The notes below the pieces were generated by a model. The model searched no databases. It was given only the letters and a program-made list of their open reading frames with translations, and was not told the origin of the DNA. The translations under genes were made by a program, and so were the position numbers. Positions 1 to 9,800 of a stretch of DNA of 64,000 bases are shown in pieces. The DNA lies in contig NC_039488.1 in assembly GCF_003590095.1 (NCBI RefSeq), forward strand, positions 9,486,001 to 9,550,000. Direction: 5' to 3'. Numbering within the stretch: the first letter of the stretch is position 1; each line of letters opens with the position of its first letter. The stretch is from Trichoplusia ni (Eukaryota; Arthropoda; Insecta; Lepidoptera; Noctuidae).

Positions 1-1011
1 ATAGGATAAATGAATGGAAAGGTATCTGATCTTTTTTAAAGCCTATTATCATAGATATAGTCATTTATAAATTACTAGCGACCCGCCCCGGCATGGGAGC
101 AGTGCTAATATACGCCTCAGAATTTCATAAACGTTCTTTATTTTTATAAGTATTCACTGTCACTGCATCGTAATGAAAAAAACTTTGGGATAAACATTTG
201 GAAATTTGAAAAATTGAATAACTGTCATATTTATTTTGATAAGGATTACCTACCATCTCAACAAAAACAGTTTGGCAAAGAAGTTTTGTTTTGGAATAAA
301 ATTATTAGCCAAAAAAATTGTTATGGTGAGTCAACCTCAAAAGATAGACATATGCTATCTGAGACTTTTTTGTAGATCTTTTTATGGTCTACAATATTGT
401 ACAACATTATTTTGAAGTAGCTTTTTTGGTTAAGCCAGCGTTTGCAATGAAAGTGTTAAAAATAGATTATTACAAAAAAGTGGTTATTGTGAGCGAACCT
501 TAAAAGATAGAGATATGCTCTCGCGGATTTTTTTTATAGATCTCTTTATGGTGTACAATATTGTAGAACATTATTTTGAAGTATCTTTTGCGGTTAAGGC
601 AGCGTTAGCAATGAAAGCGTAAAAAAAAAGTAAATGCATTTAAAATCGCTAAAATTTACTATGTTTCTGTACGAAAATATGCATAGATTATACTTAAAAA
701 CCTTCCTCATGAATCACTTTACACACAAAGAAAACCGCATCAAAATCCGTCGAGTAGTTTCAAAGATTTAAGTAGTCAAGGGAAAATAGGGACAGAAAAA
801 GCGCTTCTGTTTTATAATATGTAGTGATAGTGATATCTTGTGTATGTTTGTTGATTATATGAATGAAGAGCTATCTAACCACTACAGCTATTTGTATCAT
901 AAGGCTATTTTTGCCTTTGAATTTATTAAGCTACTATGACTTCTTCAGAAAGATTATTTTAAATCATGGGTGGGCCTCAGATTTATGACTACATAGGTAC
1001 ATGAAACTTAC
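1..1011. repeat. Dispersed-repeat DNA in an RBM19-like intron
   Basis: No coding potential seen on either strand. The stretch resembles a repeat common in Lepidoptera: it has a GCGACCCGCCCCGGC core near 79-93 and, at 311-628, two diverged tandem units. It fits an intron of the RBM19-like gene because the exon at 1140-1012 ends in a perfect donor and no further exon is recognisable before the edge. Confidence 0.5.
311..628. repeat. Imperfect tandem duplication, two units of about 150-165 bp
   Basis: Unit 1 (about 311-460) and unit 2 (about 474-628) share the ordered blocks ttattgtgag-like start, AAAGATAGA.ATATGCT, TAGATCT.TTTATGGT, TACAATATTGTA.AACATT, ATTTTGAAGTA and GCAATGAAAG. Differences are scattered substitutions and small indels. 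No frame is open across either copy. Confidence 0.6.
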
Positions 1012-1140
1012 CTTGACATGAAACAACGGTCTATTTCGTATTTTCTTTGGCTGTTGTTCTTCTTCAGCTTTTTCTTCACTTTCTGCTGGAATGTTTTCTC
1101 CAGTAGAATTGCCTACTTTTCTCATTAACAACTTCATGTA
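1012..1140 (-). CDS. Rbm19: RBM19-like exon 4 (linker after RRM1)
   Basis: Starts YMKLLM after a tatttcag acceptor and is rich in Glu. It ends RPLFHVK at a consensus donor, AAG|GTAAGT. The segment after it, expected to open the next RRM, is not in the window. Confidence 0.72.
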
Positions 1141-2941
1141 CTGAAATACAAATAAACTATAATGTTATATATATTATTATTTATGTCTATTAACATTTAG
1201 CACTGCAGTTTAATAAATAAACAGCCTATTAATTTAACAAAAAAATAACATTATGGAGTTCATCGATTCCTGGAAATTCTTCAATTCTGCACAGTTAATA
1301 GAGGTACGAAGATATAAGAATAAAAAGACAAAGATATATAATTAGCATTTTATGGGCTGACAAAAAAACTAAATGCATTTTTTTCATTCACCTCCAAATC
1401 ACTAATATTCTTATTGGCCACCTTCTTCTCCTGTTTCTTTTCATCTCTTTTTTCCTTTTCTTTATTACTATCCTCATCAACCTTAACAGGAGTATCTTTA
1501 CTATCTTTGTGACTCTCAGTGTTGTCTTCATCAACACCGCTGTCCTCATCATCACTCTTGGCTGCTGATTGCAAAGCTTCCTTTATCCAGGCTGTCTTAT
1601 CATTTACATGGGCTTCAATAAACTCTATGAATAGAGGATCATCTTTATGCTGTAACATAACAATAATAAAATGTTATAAGAAAATACGTATATGGAAATA
1701 TTTAAAGGGTAACTTTCAAGCTTTAATAATTTTATATTAGAAAAGCTGTTTCCTGCGGTTTCAACCGCATATTATTTTTTTCGTTGCTGCATTTTTTCCA
1801 TATTTTCTCACCGTTTAAACCTTCCCTGGACTGGTATGAATATTTCAAGACTAAAATTAGCCAAATCGGTTCAGCCATTCTCGAGTTTTAGCGAGACTAA
1901 AGAACACCAATTCATTTTTATATACATATATATTTTTTTTTATGTAGCCTGTTTTAGATCCCACTGCTGGGCAAAGGCCTCCTTACTCTTCCACACTTCT
2001 CTATTTTGTCATTTTTATATATAAGAAGAATATATAAAAAGTAAAACTTGCAGCAGTAGCTGATATCTTGGATGAATACAGAGGCTTCTTATAACCAACA
2101 CTCATGTGGGCTAGTGTATAATTAGCTAGTTTAGTAGGTTTAGTAGGTAGGTTACATGATATATTATGTTTTATTTGATTAATATGTAGTGTTAAATTTG
2201 TATAGTAGATATTGAACTTCATCAATATTTTATGCCAATGCTATAATGATAGGAGGTACAAGGATTCTTAATTTTTTGTAACCTAACCCTATATTATTAA
2301 ATATATTTCTTTCTATACAAAATTGTCTGCTAACCTGTTTAAGCAGTTCCTTTATTTTGTTTTTATTCTTTTCCACTCTTTTTTCCTTCTTTTTATTTTG
2401 TTTCTGTTCCTCAATTTCATCCTTATGAATCTTTTTGTATGCTGAACTATCTGGTGCATATTTACTCCAAGCTTGTGGTTTCTTCTCATCACCTAAGTTT
2501 GCACAAGTTTGAACTTGTATTTGCATGGAGTTTATACATGTGCCATCAAAATAGTCCCTTGCTTGCGATGCCTGTTCCTCACTCCTGTATCCAATAAATC
2601 CGAAATTCCTAAACTTGCCATCTTTTGTGTATTTTAATTGCACATCAGTAACTTCACCCTTTTCACTAAAAATGTCCTTAAGTTTCTCAACTGTTACCTG
2701 GAACATCAAATCACAAGAAAATTCGTACAGTAAAAGAATATGGAGAAGCAATTTTCAAGACATTTTGCCGTTTTTTATACAAAAGAGCCTGGACATACGA
2801 GATTTGATAGGATTCAACATAAAACAAATTATATATTAGTTTTAATCCTAATAATGAGGCATAACCTATTAATGAGGGAGGTTCAGAGTTTAGTTTTATA
2901 CACACCTTATTTGGTAAATTCTTTACAATAAGTCGCGACAT
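1012..2941 (-). CDS. Rbm19: RBM19/Mrd1-like RNA-binding protein, 5' portion (4 exons, continues past left edge)
   Basis: Multi-RRM nucleolar protein of the RBM19 (yeast Mrd1) family, which acts in pre-rRNA processing for the small ribosomal subunit. Exons read on the minus strand: 2941-2906, 2697-2335, 1649-1392 and 1140-1012. All junctions are phase 0 with GT donors and AG acceptors, giving 262 codons. The protein starts MSRLIVKNLPNK, which holds the RNP2 motif of the first RRM. Exon 2 supplies RNP1 (KFRNFGFIGY) and the rest of that RRM, then a Lys/Glu-rich helix. Exon 3 is acidic and low-complexity. Exon 4 has the segment around YMKLLM and ends at a consensus donor (AAG|GTAAGT), so further RRM exons lie beyond base 1. 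The N-terminus, RRM and acidic linker order fit RBM19; another multi-RRM protein is less likely. It shares an upstream region with divergent COX19. Confidence 0.82.
1392..1649 (-). CDS. Rbm19: RBM19-like exon 3 (acidic linker)
   Basis: Starts HKDDPLFIEFIEAH after a gttacag acceptor and continues into an Asp/Glu/Ser/Lys-rich linker. It ends SDLE at GAG|GTGAAT. The length is 258 nt, 86 codons. Confidence 0.78.
1741..1943. repeat. Lepidopteran SINE-like or LINE 3'-tail repeat
   Basis: Contains the blocks CTGCGGTTTCAACCGCAT, AAAATTAGCCAAATCGGTTC and TTCTCGAGTTTTAGCGAGAC, then a TA/T-rich tail. I recognise these as recurring in lepidopteran genomes as short interspersed or truncated retroposons. 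It lies in the RBM19-like intron between exons 2 and 3. The family cannot be named without a repeat library. Confidence 0.6.
1944..2012. repeat. Fragment of a second dispersed lepidopteran repeat
   Basis: Has the block CCCACTGCTGGGCAAAGGC followed by a Cys/Ser-like pyrimidine-rich stretch, a sequence I recognise as repeated in moth and butterfly genomes. It directly abuts the preceding repeat and may belong to the same composite insertion. Confidence 0.5.
2335..2697 (-). CDS. Rbm19: RBM19-like exon 2 (body of RRM1 and basic helix)
   Basis: Begins after a ttccag acceptor with VTVEKLKDIF and contains RNP1 RNFGFIGY. It ends with a Lys/Glu-rich stretch ending in LLKQ at a CAG|GTTAGC donor. The length is 363 nt, exactly 121 codons. 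Confidence 0.82.
2906..2941 (-). CDS. Rbm19: RBM19-like exon 1 (start codon, RNP2 strand of RRM1)
   Basis: Twelve codons starting at the ATG at 2941, ending AAG|GTGTGT. The exon break falls inside RRM1 just after NLPNK, and it rejoins in frame to exon 2 at 2697. Confidence 0.8.
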
Positions 2942-3464
2942 TTTACAAAAATATTCACATTATATATTTGTAAATAAATAGGTAGCACGTGCAATGCACA
3001 TTTCATTTACCATGACAGTGGATTGACATTGACACTGACACTTTATTTTGAAAGAGTGTTGTCATATGAATAATTATCTGCTGGAAATAAATCTATAGTG
3101 TTGAATTTCAATTGATAAAATCTACTGCAATGTCGTCTTCTCACCTTAATTAACCATCAAATACGTGTGATACAGACAAAAAAATATTTTCACTTACCAG
3201 TTTCAGTTATAACTTCATACTAATCTGAAGATCTGTGTAGCAACTTTCATTAAGCATTTTCTATGTTTTGACGAACTGTCAAGTGTCAATATCAGCTGTT
3301 TCCTGCTGTTTCCAAAACCCTACGCCAAAACCTGTCGGTGTGCACTGTGCCTGCATATTTACGATACCTTATTACTTACAAGAAGAGTACTTTAATTAAT
3401 ACGTGATAAGTTCTGTTATCATCTTGCTGTCTTTTGGAACCAAAAGTTACCATAACCTTTCATA
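2942..3464. promoter_or_regulatory. Shared divergent promoter region of RBM19-like and COX19 genes
   Basis: The 523 bp between the divergent start codons must hold both transcription starts and 5' UTRs unless unseen upstream exons exist. I see no clear TATA box in a fixed position for either gene. A CACGTG E-box lies at about 2987-2992 near the RBM19-like start. Confidence 0.5.
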
Positions 3465-3725
3465 ATGTCGACAGCTATGACTTTTGGTCAAAAAACATTT
3501 ATACCGACACCACCAGATAAGGGCAGCTTTCCTTTAGATCACGACGGATTGTGCAAGAAGAGTATGACTAAATATATGAAGTGCTTGTTTAATAACGACA
3601 ATAATAATTCAATGTGTCGTGAAGAATCTAAAGAGTACCTAGCATGCAGGATGGACAATAACCTTATGGCAAAAGAAGACTGGTCTAAATTAGGATACAA
3701 AGACGAAGTTCAAAAGGACAAGTAA
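3465..3725 (+). CDS. COX19: Cytochrome c oxidase assembly protein COX19
   Basis: Single-exon 86-codon gene. COX19 is a soluble intermembrane-space and cytosolic twin-CX9C protein needed for copper handling during cytochrome c oxidase assembly. The product has a conserved N-terminal segment (FGQKTFIPTPPDKGSFPLDH) and two exact CX9C motifs, C-KKSMTKYMK-C and C-REESKEYLA-C, which form the disulfide-linked helical hairpin imported by the Mia40 relay. The C-terminal part around MAKEDWSKLGY also matches the family. Length is close to the usual 85-100 residues. The start chosen is the first in-frame ATG, followed by a second Met five codons on. The 3' UTR probably extends into AT-rich DNA; an AATAAA occurs at about 4333-4338. 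Confidence 0.88.
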   Translation: MSTAMTFGQKTFIPTPPDKGSFPLDHDGLCKKSMTKYMKCLFNNDNNNSMCREESKEYLACRMDNNLMAKEDWSKLGYKDEVQKDK

Positions 3726-6581
3726 TACTTCGATTATATTTATAGGTAAGAAAATTGTTAACTTGTTGTATTTAATATATTTTAGAAATTGTAAAAGTTG
3801 TTTCTTTCCACTCATTTTAACTTTCAGTACTCATAATTATTTGATAACATACATTGTATTCCTTTTTATTGCAAATTATATCGTTTTCCTAGTCGGCCAA
3901 AGGAGGCCCCTACATATATGGAAATCATTGAACATAAACATTTCATTTATTGTCTCCTAAAATACAAAGTAATCCATTGGCTCCATATGGGACACATTGT
4001 TCAGCAGTTTAGATTTAGACAGTAAGTGCTGGATACTACCCACTTTTATGACTATAGCAGCAAATAGCAACCATTGCTTACCCTCAATCTTTATTTGAAG
4101 TATGCATTTCATACAAACGTTATAGCGGCAACATAACATAATATAAAATACATCATTCATCATTCAAAATTTTCAACTGTCTAACTATCACAGTTTATGA
4201 GATACAGTCTGGCGATGGACTGATGTTCTTTGCCCTTTGCATACAGAATCCTAATAATTATTAGACCTACTAACATCAATAAGTTAGTTCCTCTCATTAT
4301 TATAAACACTTACTCACTTTGACTAACAAACTAATAAATACTATAACTGAGGCTATCATTACATTTTATGTAGGTCTTGTATTATTTAAATTAACTTTGT
4401 ATTTAAATATCACAATACATATAATTTGCTTAATTAAACAGATGGCTAGTTTATAACTGACTTATTATCAGGTTCTGAGTTGTTTTATTTCATCATCTTA
4501 AATAAGTCTAAAGCCTTTATCCTGAAGCCCAACTATACACTTTTAATTAACCTTTGTAAAATCCAACTCCTGGGTAAGGTGCTCCTACTACAACAGCAAT
4601 GATTTCTCTTTGCTTATTTATTTTCACATGCATTACTTTTCTTTGATTTATTTTCCATTTAAATATGGATTTCTTTATGATAGGAGGTAAGCAAGGAAAC
4701 AAGACATCATAGAAATTTCTTTATTTTGTTTATTAAACATATAATATTACTTAAAAAGAAATTACATTGAACTAAAAATTATTCATTGAGTAATTATTTT
4801 AGAAAGACTTTTATTTTTTCATTTTTTTATCGCCAGTTTTTATTGGCATTTTTTTTATAAAAGTAAATATCACAGTTATTATTAAATTATGTATTTGTGA
4901 CAATAAACGAAAGAAATGATAATCTAATGAAGCTTATATTACACTTGAGAGGTATAATATTGTTTTACATAATGTACAAGTCACTCTGGCTTATGGGTCT
5001 TTACTCTTTGTCCTCTTGTATTTTACTGTGACTGGATTGGTGATTACAAAAGACGAAAATTGTACTGATGTCAGTATATGTAGCTCAGAAGATTTTTAAT
5101 ATATCAAATATACTCCTTTAGCAAATAGTAGGGATGAGGTAATCTATTGACTTGCTTATGGTTAACATTGATTCAAAACACAAACTTACAAAAATATCCA
5201 AAGAGAATTTATTCTGTACAATGACTAACTATAATAAGCACCATATTCATTCTACCAAGTTAAACTTTTTCTTTCCCACATTGGCAACACACTTGGATTA
5301 CACATTTCATTACATCATTCTTAGCTTTTTCACAGTACACATAAGGCCATTTGTTAGACAATAATAGTATAATTATGCCATAATGTATGTAATATAGTTA
5401 TAGCAGTGACTTATATGGCATCTTATTTATATTTACTTATTCATAATTATAAAACCTTTTAAGTATATAATTTACAAATTACAGTAAATGTGTACCTCTT
5501 TTAACCAGCCTAAGAGATTTATAAATAAGTTACTCAACTATTACATAGATGATTAGTGACAAATAGTAAACAAGGATAATTTTATACAACATTAATCTAC
5601 AAATGCATGATATTATTATATCAGATAACCAAGGCAGTTATGTGTTTAATTTCTTAGACTGAGTATTTATGGCCAAATACATTATTATAAATACAACAGA
5701 TTTCCTCTAAATTATTTATGTATTTCACATTAACACATTAATTAACATCGAAGTACAATACAAACTGTACAGAAGCTAAATGGATGGTGTTTTATACCTT
5801 ACATGACATTAACAAACCAAGCACTCGATCGTTTTGAGATCAAAATGTACATATAATAGAAATAATAATCTTATAGTAACTTAATCTAAAAATTACTTTA
5901 ATTAAAATTAGTTATACTATCATTACGAAGAGATAGTTATAGTATGTATATTATTATGTAGAAAATTTGTTTAATACTAAACAGGCAGTGCAATTTTGCG
6001 CAATAGTTACTAAGTCTAGTCTTAACTCAGACATTTCAGATATGTAGTTGTTCATTCAGACAATGTTTATGTCATCTTTACATAAGTATCATCAGCTAAC
6101 CCATTACTTATTAGATAATTTAATATTTAGGTACTGGAACTAGATAATTATACAGCAGCTCTTCATTTTGACTGTTTAATTTATAAAGGTTATTCACATA
6201 CAATAATTTAAATACATCAATACATATATTTAAGTAAAATCAAGCTTATAGCTATTTTACACAATTTCGAATCGAATTAGATAACATACTACATAGGCAC
6301 ATACTTTAAGATAGCTTATCAGATATTATAGGATCTGTATTTTTCTGACTTCCCAGATCCTCTTTATTGGGTAACTCAGTTTTTAGTTGTAAAACTGGCT
6401 ATCAAAGGACAGTCGACAATTGAGACTAATTAATGTGCTCTCCGAGGCACGGAAGGGTCTCGGAATGTCTGCAAAACGTGACCCATCCTAAGATCAACCG
6501 CGTCGAGTGCGGCTTAAGCTTTAATAATCAGTCATTGTAATATGCTGCAGTCATACAAATAAATAATAATGTAAATATCAT
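3726..6581. other. Intergenic DNA between convergent COX19 and Mmp2
   Basis: About 2.9 kb of AT-rich sequence holding the 3' UTRs of both convergent genes and no supported coding exon. A minus-strand AATAAA (plus TTTATT at 6363-6368) lies about 215 nt beyond the Mmp2 stop and is a candidate poly(A) signal. Short open frames here show no family motif. Confidence 0.6.
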
Positions 6582-6850
6582 TTATAAACAGTACCTAAAA
6601 TAAGTAGTTAGTAATAAAACTGCTGAGTATAAGAAGGGTATGTAACTGTGTGAGAGAGTGGTGGCGGCGCTTGGCGATCGCAGCGTGGACCCGGGAGCGG
6701 GCGGCGCGCGGTACCCGGCGCGGCGGCCGGTGCGCTCGACGGGACAACCCATCCAAAAGGACGCCGACAAGCTCGGCCGCTCATTTTCAACTTGCATCTG
6801 AAGATCGTTAAACTTCCAAAAACCTTTCCCCTTGAAAAAGTATGTTTTAC
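6582..6850 (-). CDS. Mmp2: Mmp2 last exon: end of hemopexin domain and GPI-type C-terminal signal
   Basis: Encodes KTYFFKGKGFWKFNDLQMQ, then SFWMGCP, whose Cys is the disulfide partner of the first hemopexin Cys. A Ser/Ala/Pro-rich spacer follows (around STLRSPSAATTLSHS), then the hydrophobic stretch YIPFLYSAVLLLTTYF and a four-residue end. No cytoplasmic domain is present, which fits a GPI-attachment signal, although a very short-tailed membrane anchor cannot be excluded. The stop codon is at 6584-6582. Confidence 0.85.
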
Positions 6851-9800
6851 CTAAACAAAAAACAAGAGTGTTAGGTATTTCTAAAAAAAAAATTGCTAAA
6901 TGCCAAGAAGACCAATTGTTTCAAAAAATATTCTTACCATCTTTCCACTGGAAAACGCTGTCTATATTATTACCCACTCCTTTCCACATTGCCATGTTTC
7001 GGGGGTAATCGTAATCTACTCGGCCTTTCTCTTCATCATATCTGAAATAGGATAATTATTTAGCAACGTTTCTATCAGGGAAACGAAGGAATTGCAACAA
7101 AGTTTTAGATTTAAACTTACTTCCAATACATAGTGCCACTGTAGAAGTATGTGTTGCCATTGTGACCCCAAACCATTGCAGCGTCAAGCTTCTCTAAACT
7201 TTCAGGTAGGCCAAAAGTGCGCAATGGTTTAGGATATCCTGGTAGAAGATACTGAGAATCGAACAAGTACAATTCTTTACCTGAAAATCAAACCAATGTC
7301 ATTACTGAACTTGTTGCAGTTGTAAAGTGGATATAAACTTTTATAAAATATGTATTGATTAAGACTTTACCTATGAATATAGCAATTTTTCTGTCGGGTC
7401 TTTCGTAAACAGCGTCGACGTGTGTAAGGTTCTTAGGTAGACTAGACCACATCCTAGTTATTTCCATGGGATATCCAGAGTATCGGCCGCGGGCTCCTAT
7501 CCGCCAATGGTACTGAAATAGAAATTGTTTTAATATTAAATCGATTCGAATTATATTTTAATATTAACTTTATTATATTATAAAAAACTTACTCGATTCT
7601 TAAATATAAAGAGTTCGCCACGAATGAGAGCTACTGCATCGTAGCTCGTGTCGCACGTGTCGGGTTTGTCTGACGGTGTCGTGGTTGTCGGCCTTTGCGT
7701 GGTCTTCTCGGGGTAGTAAGGTTTCCGTGGGTTATCTTGGCTCGGATCATTCGGATAATGAGGCCTTGGATTAGTCGGATACTCAGGTCGTACGTGTGGA
7801 TAGCGCGGGCGGTAGGTAGTACCGTGCGTGGTCGTCTCAGTAGGTCGTGAGTAGGGGTGATGGTGGTTTGTGCGCCGAGGATGGTCATCGCTCGTATTGT
7901 AATGACGGCGATCCGGGTAATAGGGTCTCTCGGGATAATAACTAGGGTATCTGCTGGGAGTCCGCGGGTACGGGGTGTAAGCCCTGTTGGGGTATCGTTC
8001 TGGATGTCTGTTGTGATGGTGATGGATGTACGGCTTTCTGGTGGTTGTGGTTGTAGTGGTGGTCGTTGTGGTAGTCGTGGTCGTTTGCGGTGGTTCTTGC
8101 GGACGGTAATAAGGTATTCTTGCCCATTTATTGCTTGTTTTAGGTCCTGAAAGAGAATTTGGTCAGTTTGAATTTTTGTCAAACTGTGCAAGCAGTAGGT
8201 ACATAGCTACCCCGTGGGATCGTTAAAAGGTAGGATGCTTACCATACATTTGTTGAATACCATTGCGGTCATCTTCTGGTAACACGAAGTTTGGCTGAAT
8301 GCCTTGATACCACGGAAACATAAGAGCGCCCTTTACAGAGCTATGACTGAGTCCAAGAGAGTGACCGAACTCGTGAACGGCCACGGCAAACAATGAAGTT
8401 CCTAAAAAATAAAAATATAAAAATTAGCTAAAGCCTCACCTATTGTGACCATGTTATAATAATTGTTAGTTTAGGATTTAGGGACAAGTTTTTTTTTTCA
8501 ATGTGCCTTTTCATTACTTTTCAAACAACTACCTACCTACGTATCCTATTCGCATACGGATTCAGTCAAATAAAGGTGGATATTAACACATGGCTAGCCG
8601 AATACAATTCGAAGTGGCGATGTAACCGTTCGTTGTCCATGTAAATTATCACGTGTGCACAGTGCAGAGCGGCGTGGTAATCGCAGCGACGTCCACGCGC
8701 GCCGCTGCGGTCGCCACCTATCGGCTGCCGACCGTGTTTACACTATACATCCGACGACCACACTTGGCTCACAGCGCAGTGTTCGCAGACTATGTGAATT
8801 AAATCTGTGACGTAATTCTGTTAGTCCTATGATGCACGGTTGTCGCAGTAGGAGTTGCCGAAGTTTAGTTTCAAAACGTTAGGTACAGCGAATTGGTATT
8901 CAAATTCCAAATCGTACCGCCTAAGTTACTACTGACATCCTTCATTGCATGAAGTGCTTGTTACAAATTATGTATTGAAATATTCAAATGATTACATTCA
9001 TCTAAGATCTACTCGGTAGAATGTTGGCCAATCTGTTTAAAAAATAATGGATTATTTAACTTGAAACCCAATTAAAGCGGATGCAGGTTGTGTTAACAAG
9101 TAAGGTGAACACTGAACGTGTACGCCGGCACTATCGACATTTGCATGTCAAAACACTGCTGACCGCAACATGCTCATTTCCGAGCTACACGTGAACTTTT
9201 CATGGAAGCTCTGTAAATTCATCGGAAATCTGTTAATTACGTTTCGTTCGTGAAGGCGTGTTTATTTTTAAATGCCTTTAACATTATTATTAAAATGTAG
9301 ATAAATATAATGATATTAGCATGATCATGATTGGTTGTGCTGTTTTTTTAATAATATGGTAAAACAGCAATCCATTATTATATCAAATCAATGAATTTTA
9401 TTACCTGAAAGCATGCTATGCCTTCTAAAATATGTCTTATTTGTGGAAAGCCTTACCGTCTTCATCGTCATCTCTTGGTTGCAACAGCCATAGTTCGTCA
9501 TCATCAAAGTGCGCGTCGCCTCCGCGTCCACTGCCGGGGAAGAACGCGTGCGCAAGGATAGAGCCGCGTCCATCAAAGGGATAAGCATCATCGTGGTAGC
9601 GCCTGGCAAAAAAGGAAAAAAATATTGAGGCCGCAGATAAAAACGTAATATGACAAAGTTGCATTAGGCTTTTACTGTTGATGAAAACAGTCATACTGAA
9701 GTAATGTATTCATCTCGCAACAAGCAACAATGGATGGAGTAGATGGAGTCTGCAGAGCAATCAAACTTGTGTCCCATGGGTCCCTCGCTCGGCTACTACC

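Noticed and set aside
6608..6797. Alternative Arg/Pro-rich frame over the last Mmp2 exon
   Set aside because: It is out of frame with the hemopexin exons. The other frame contains the required Trp-x-Gly-Cys-Pro ending and the hydrophobic tail.
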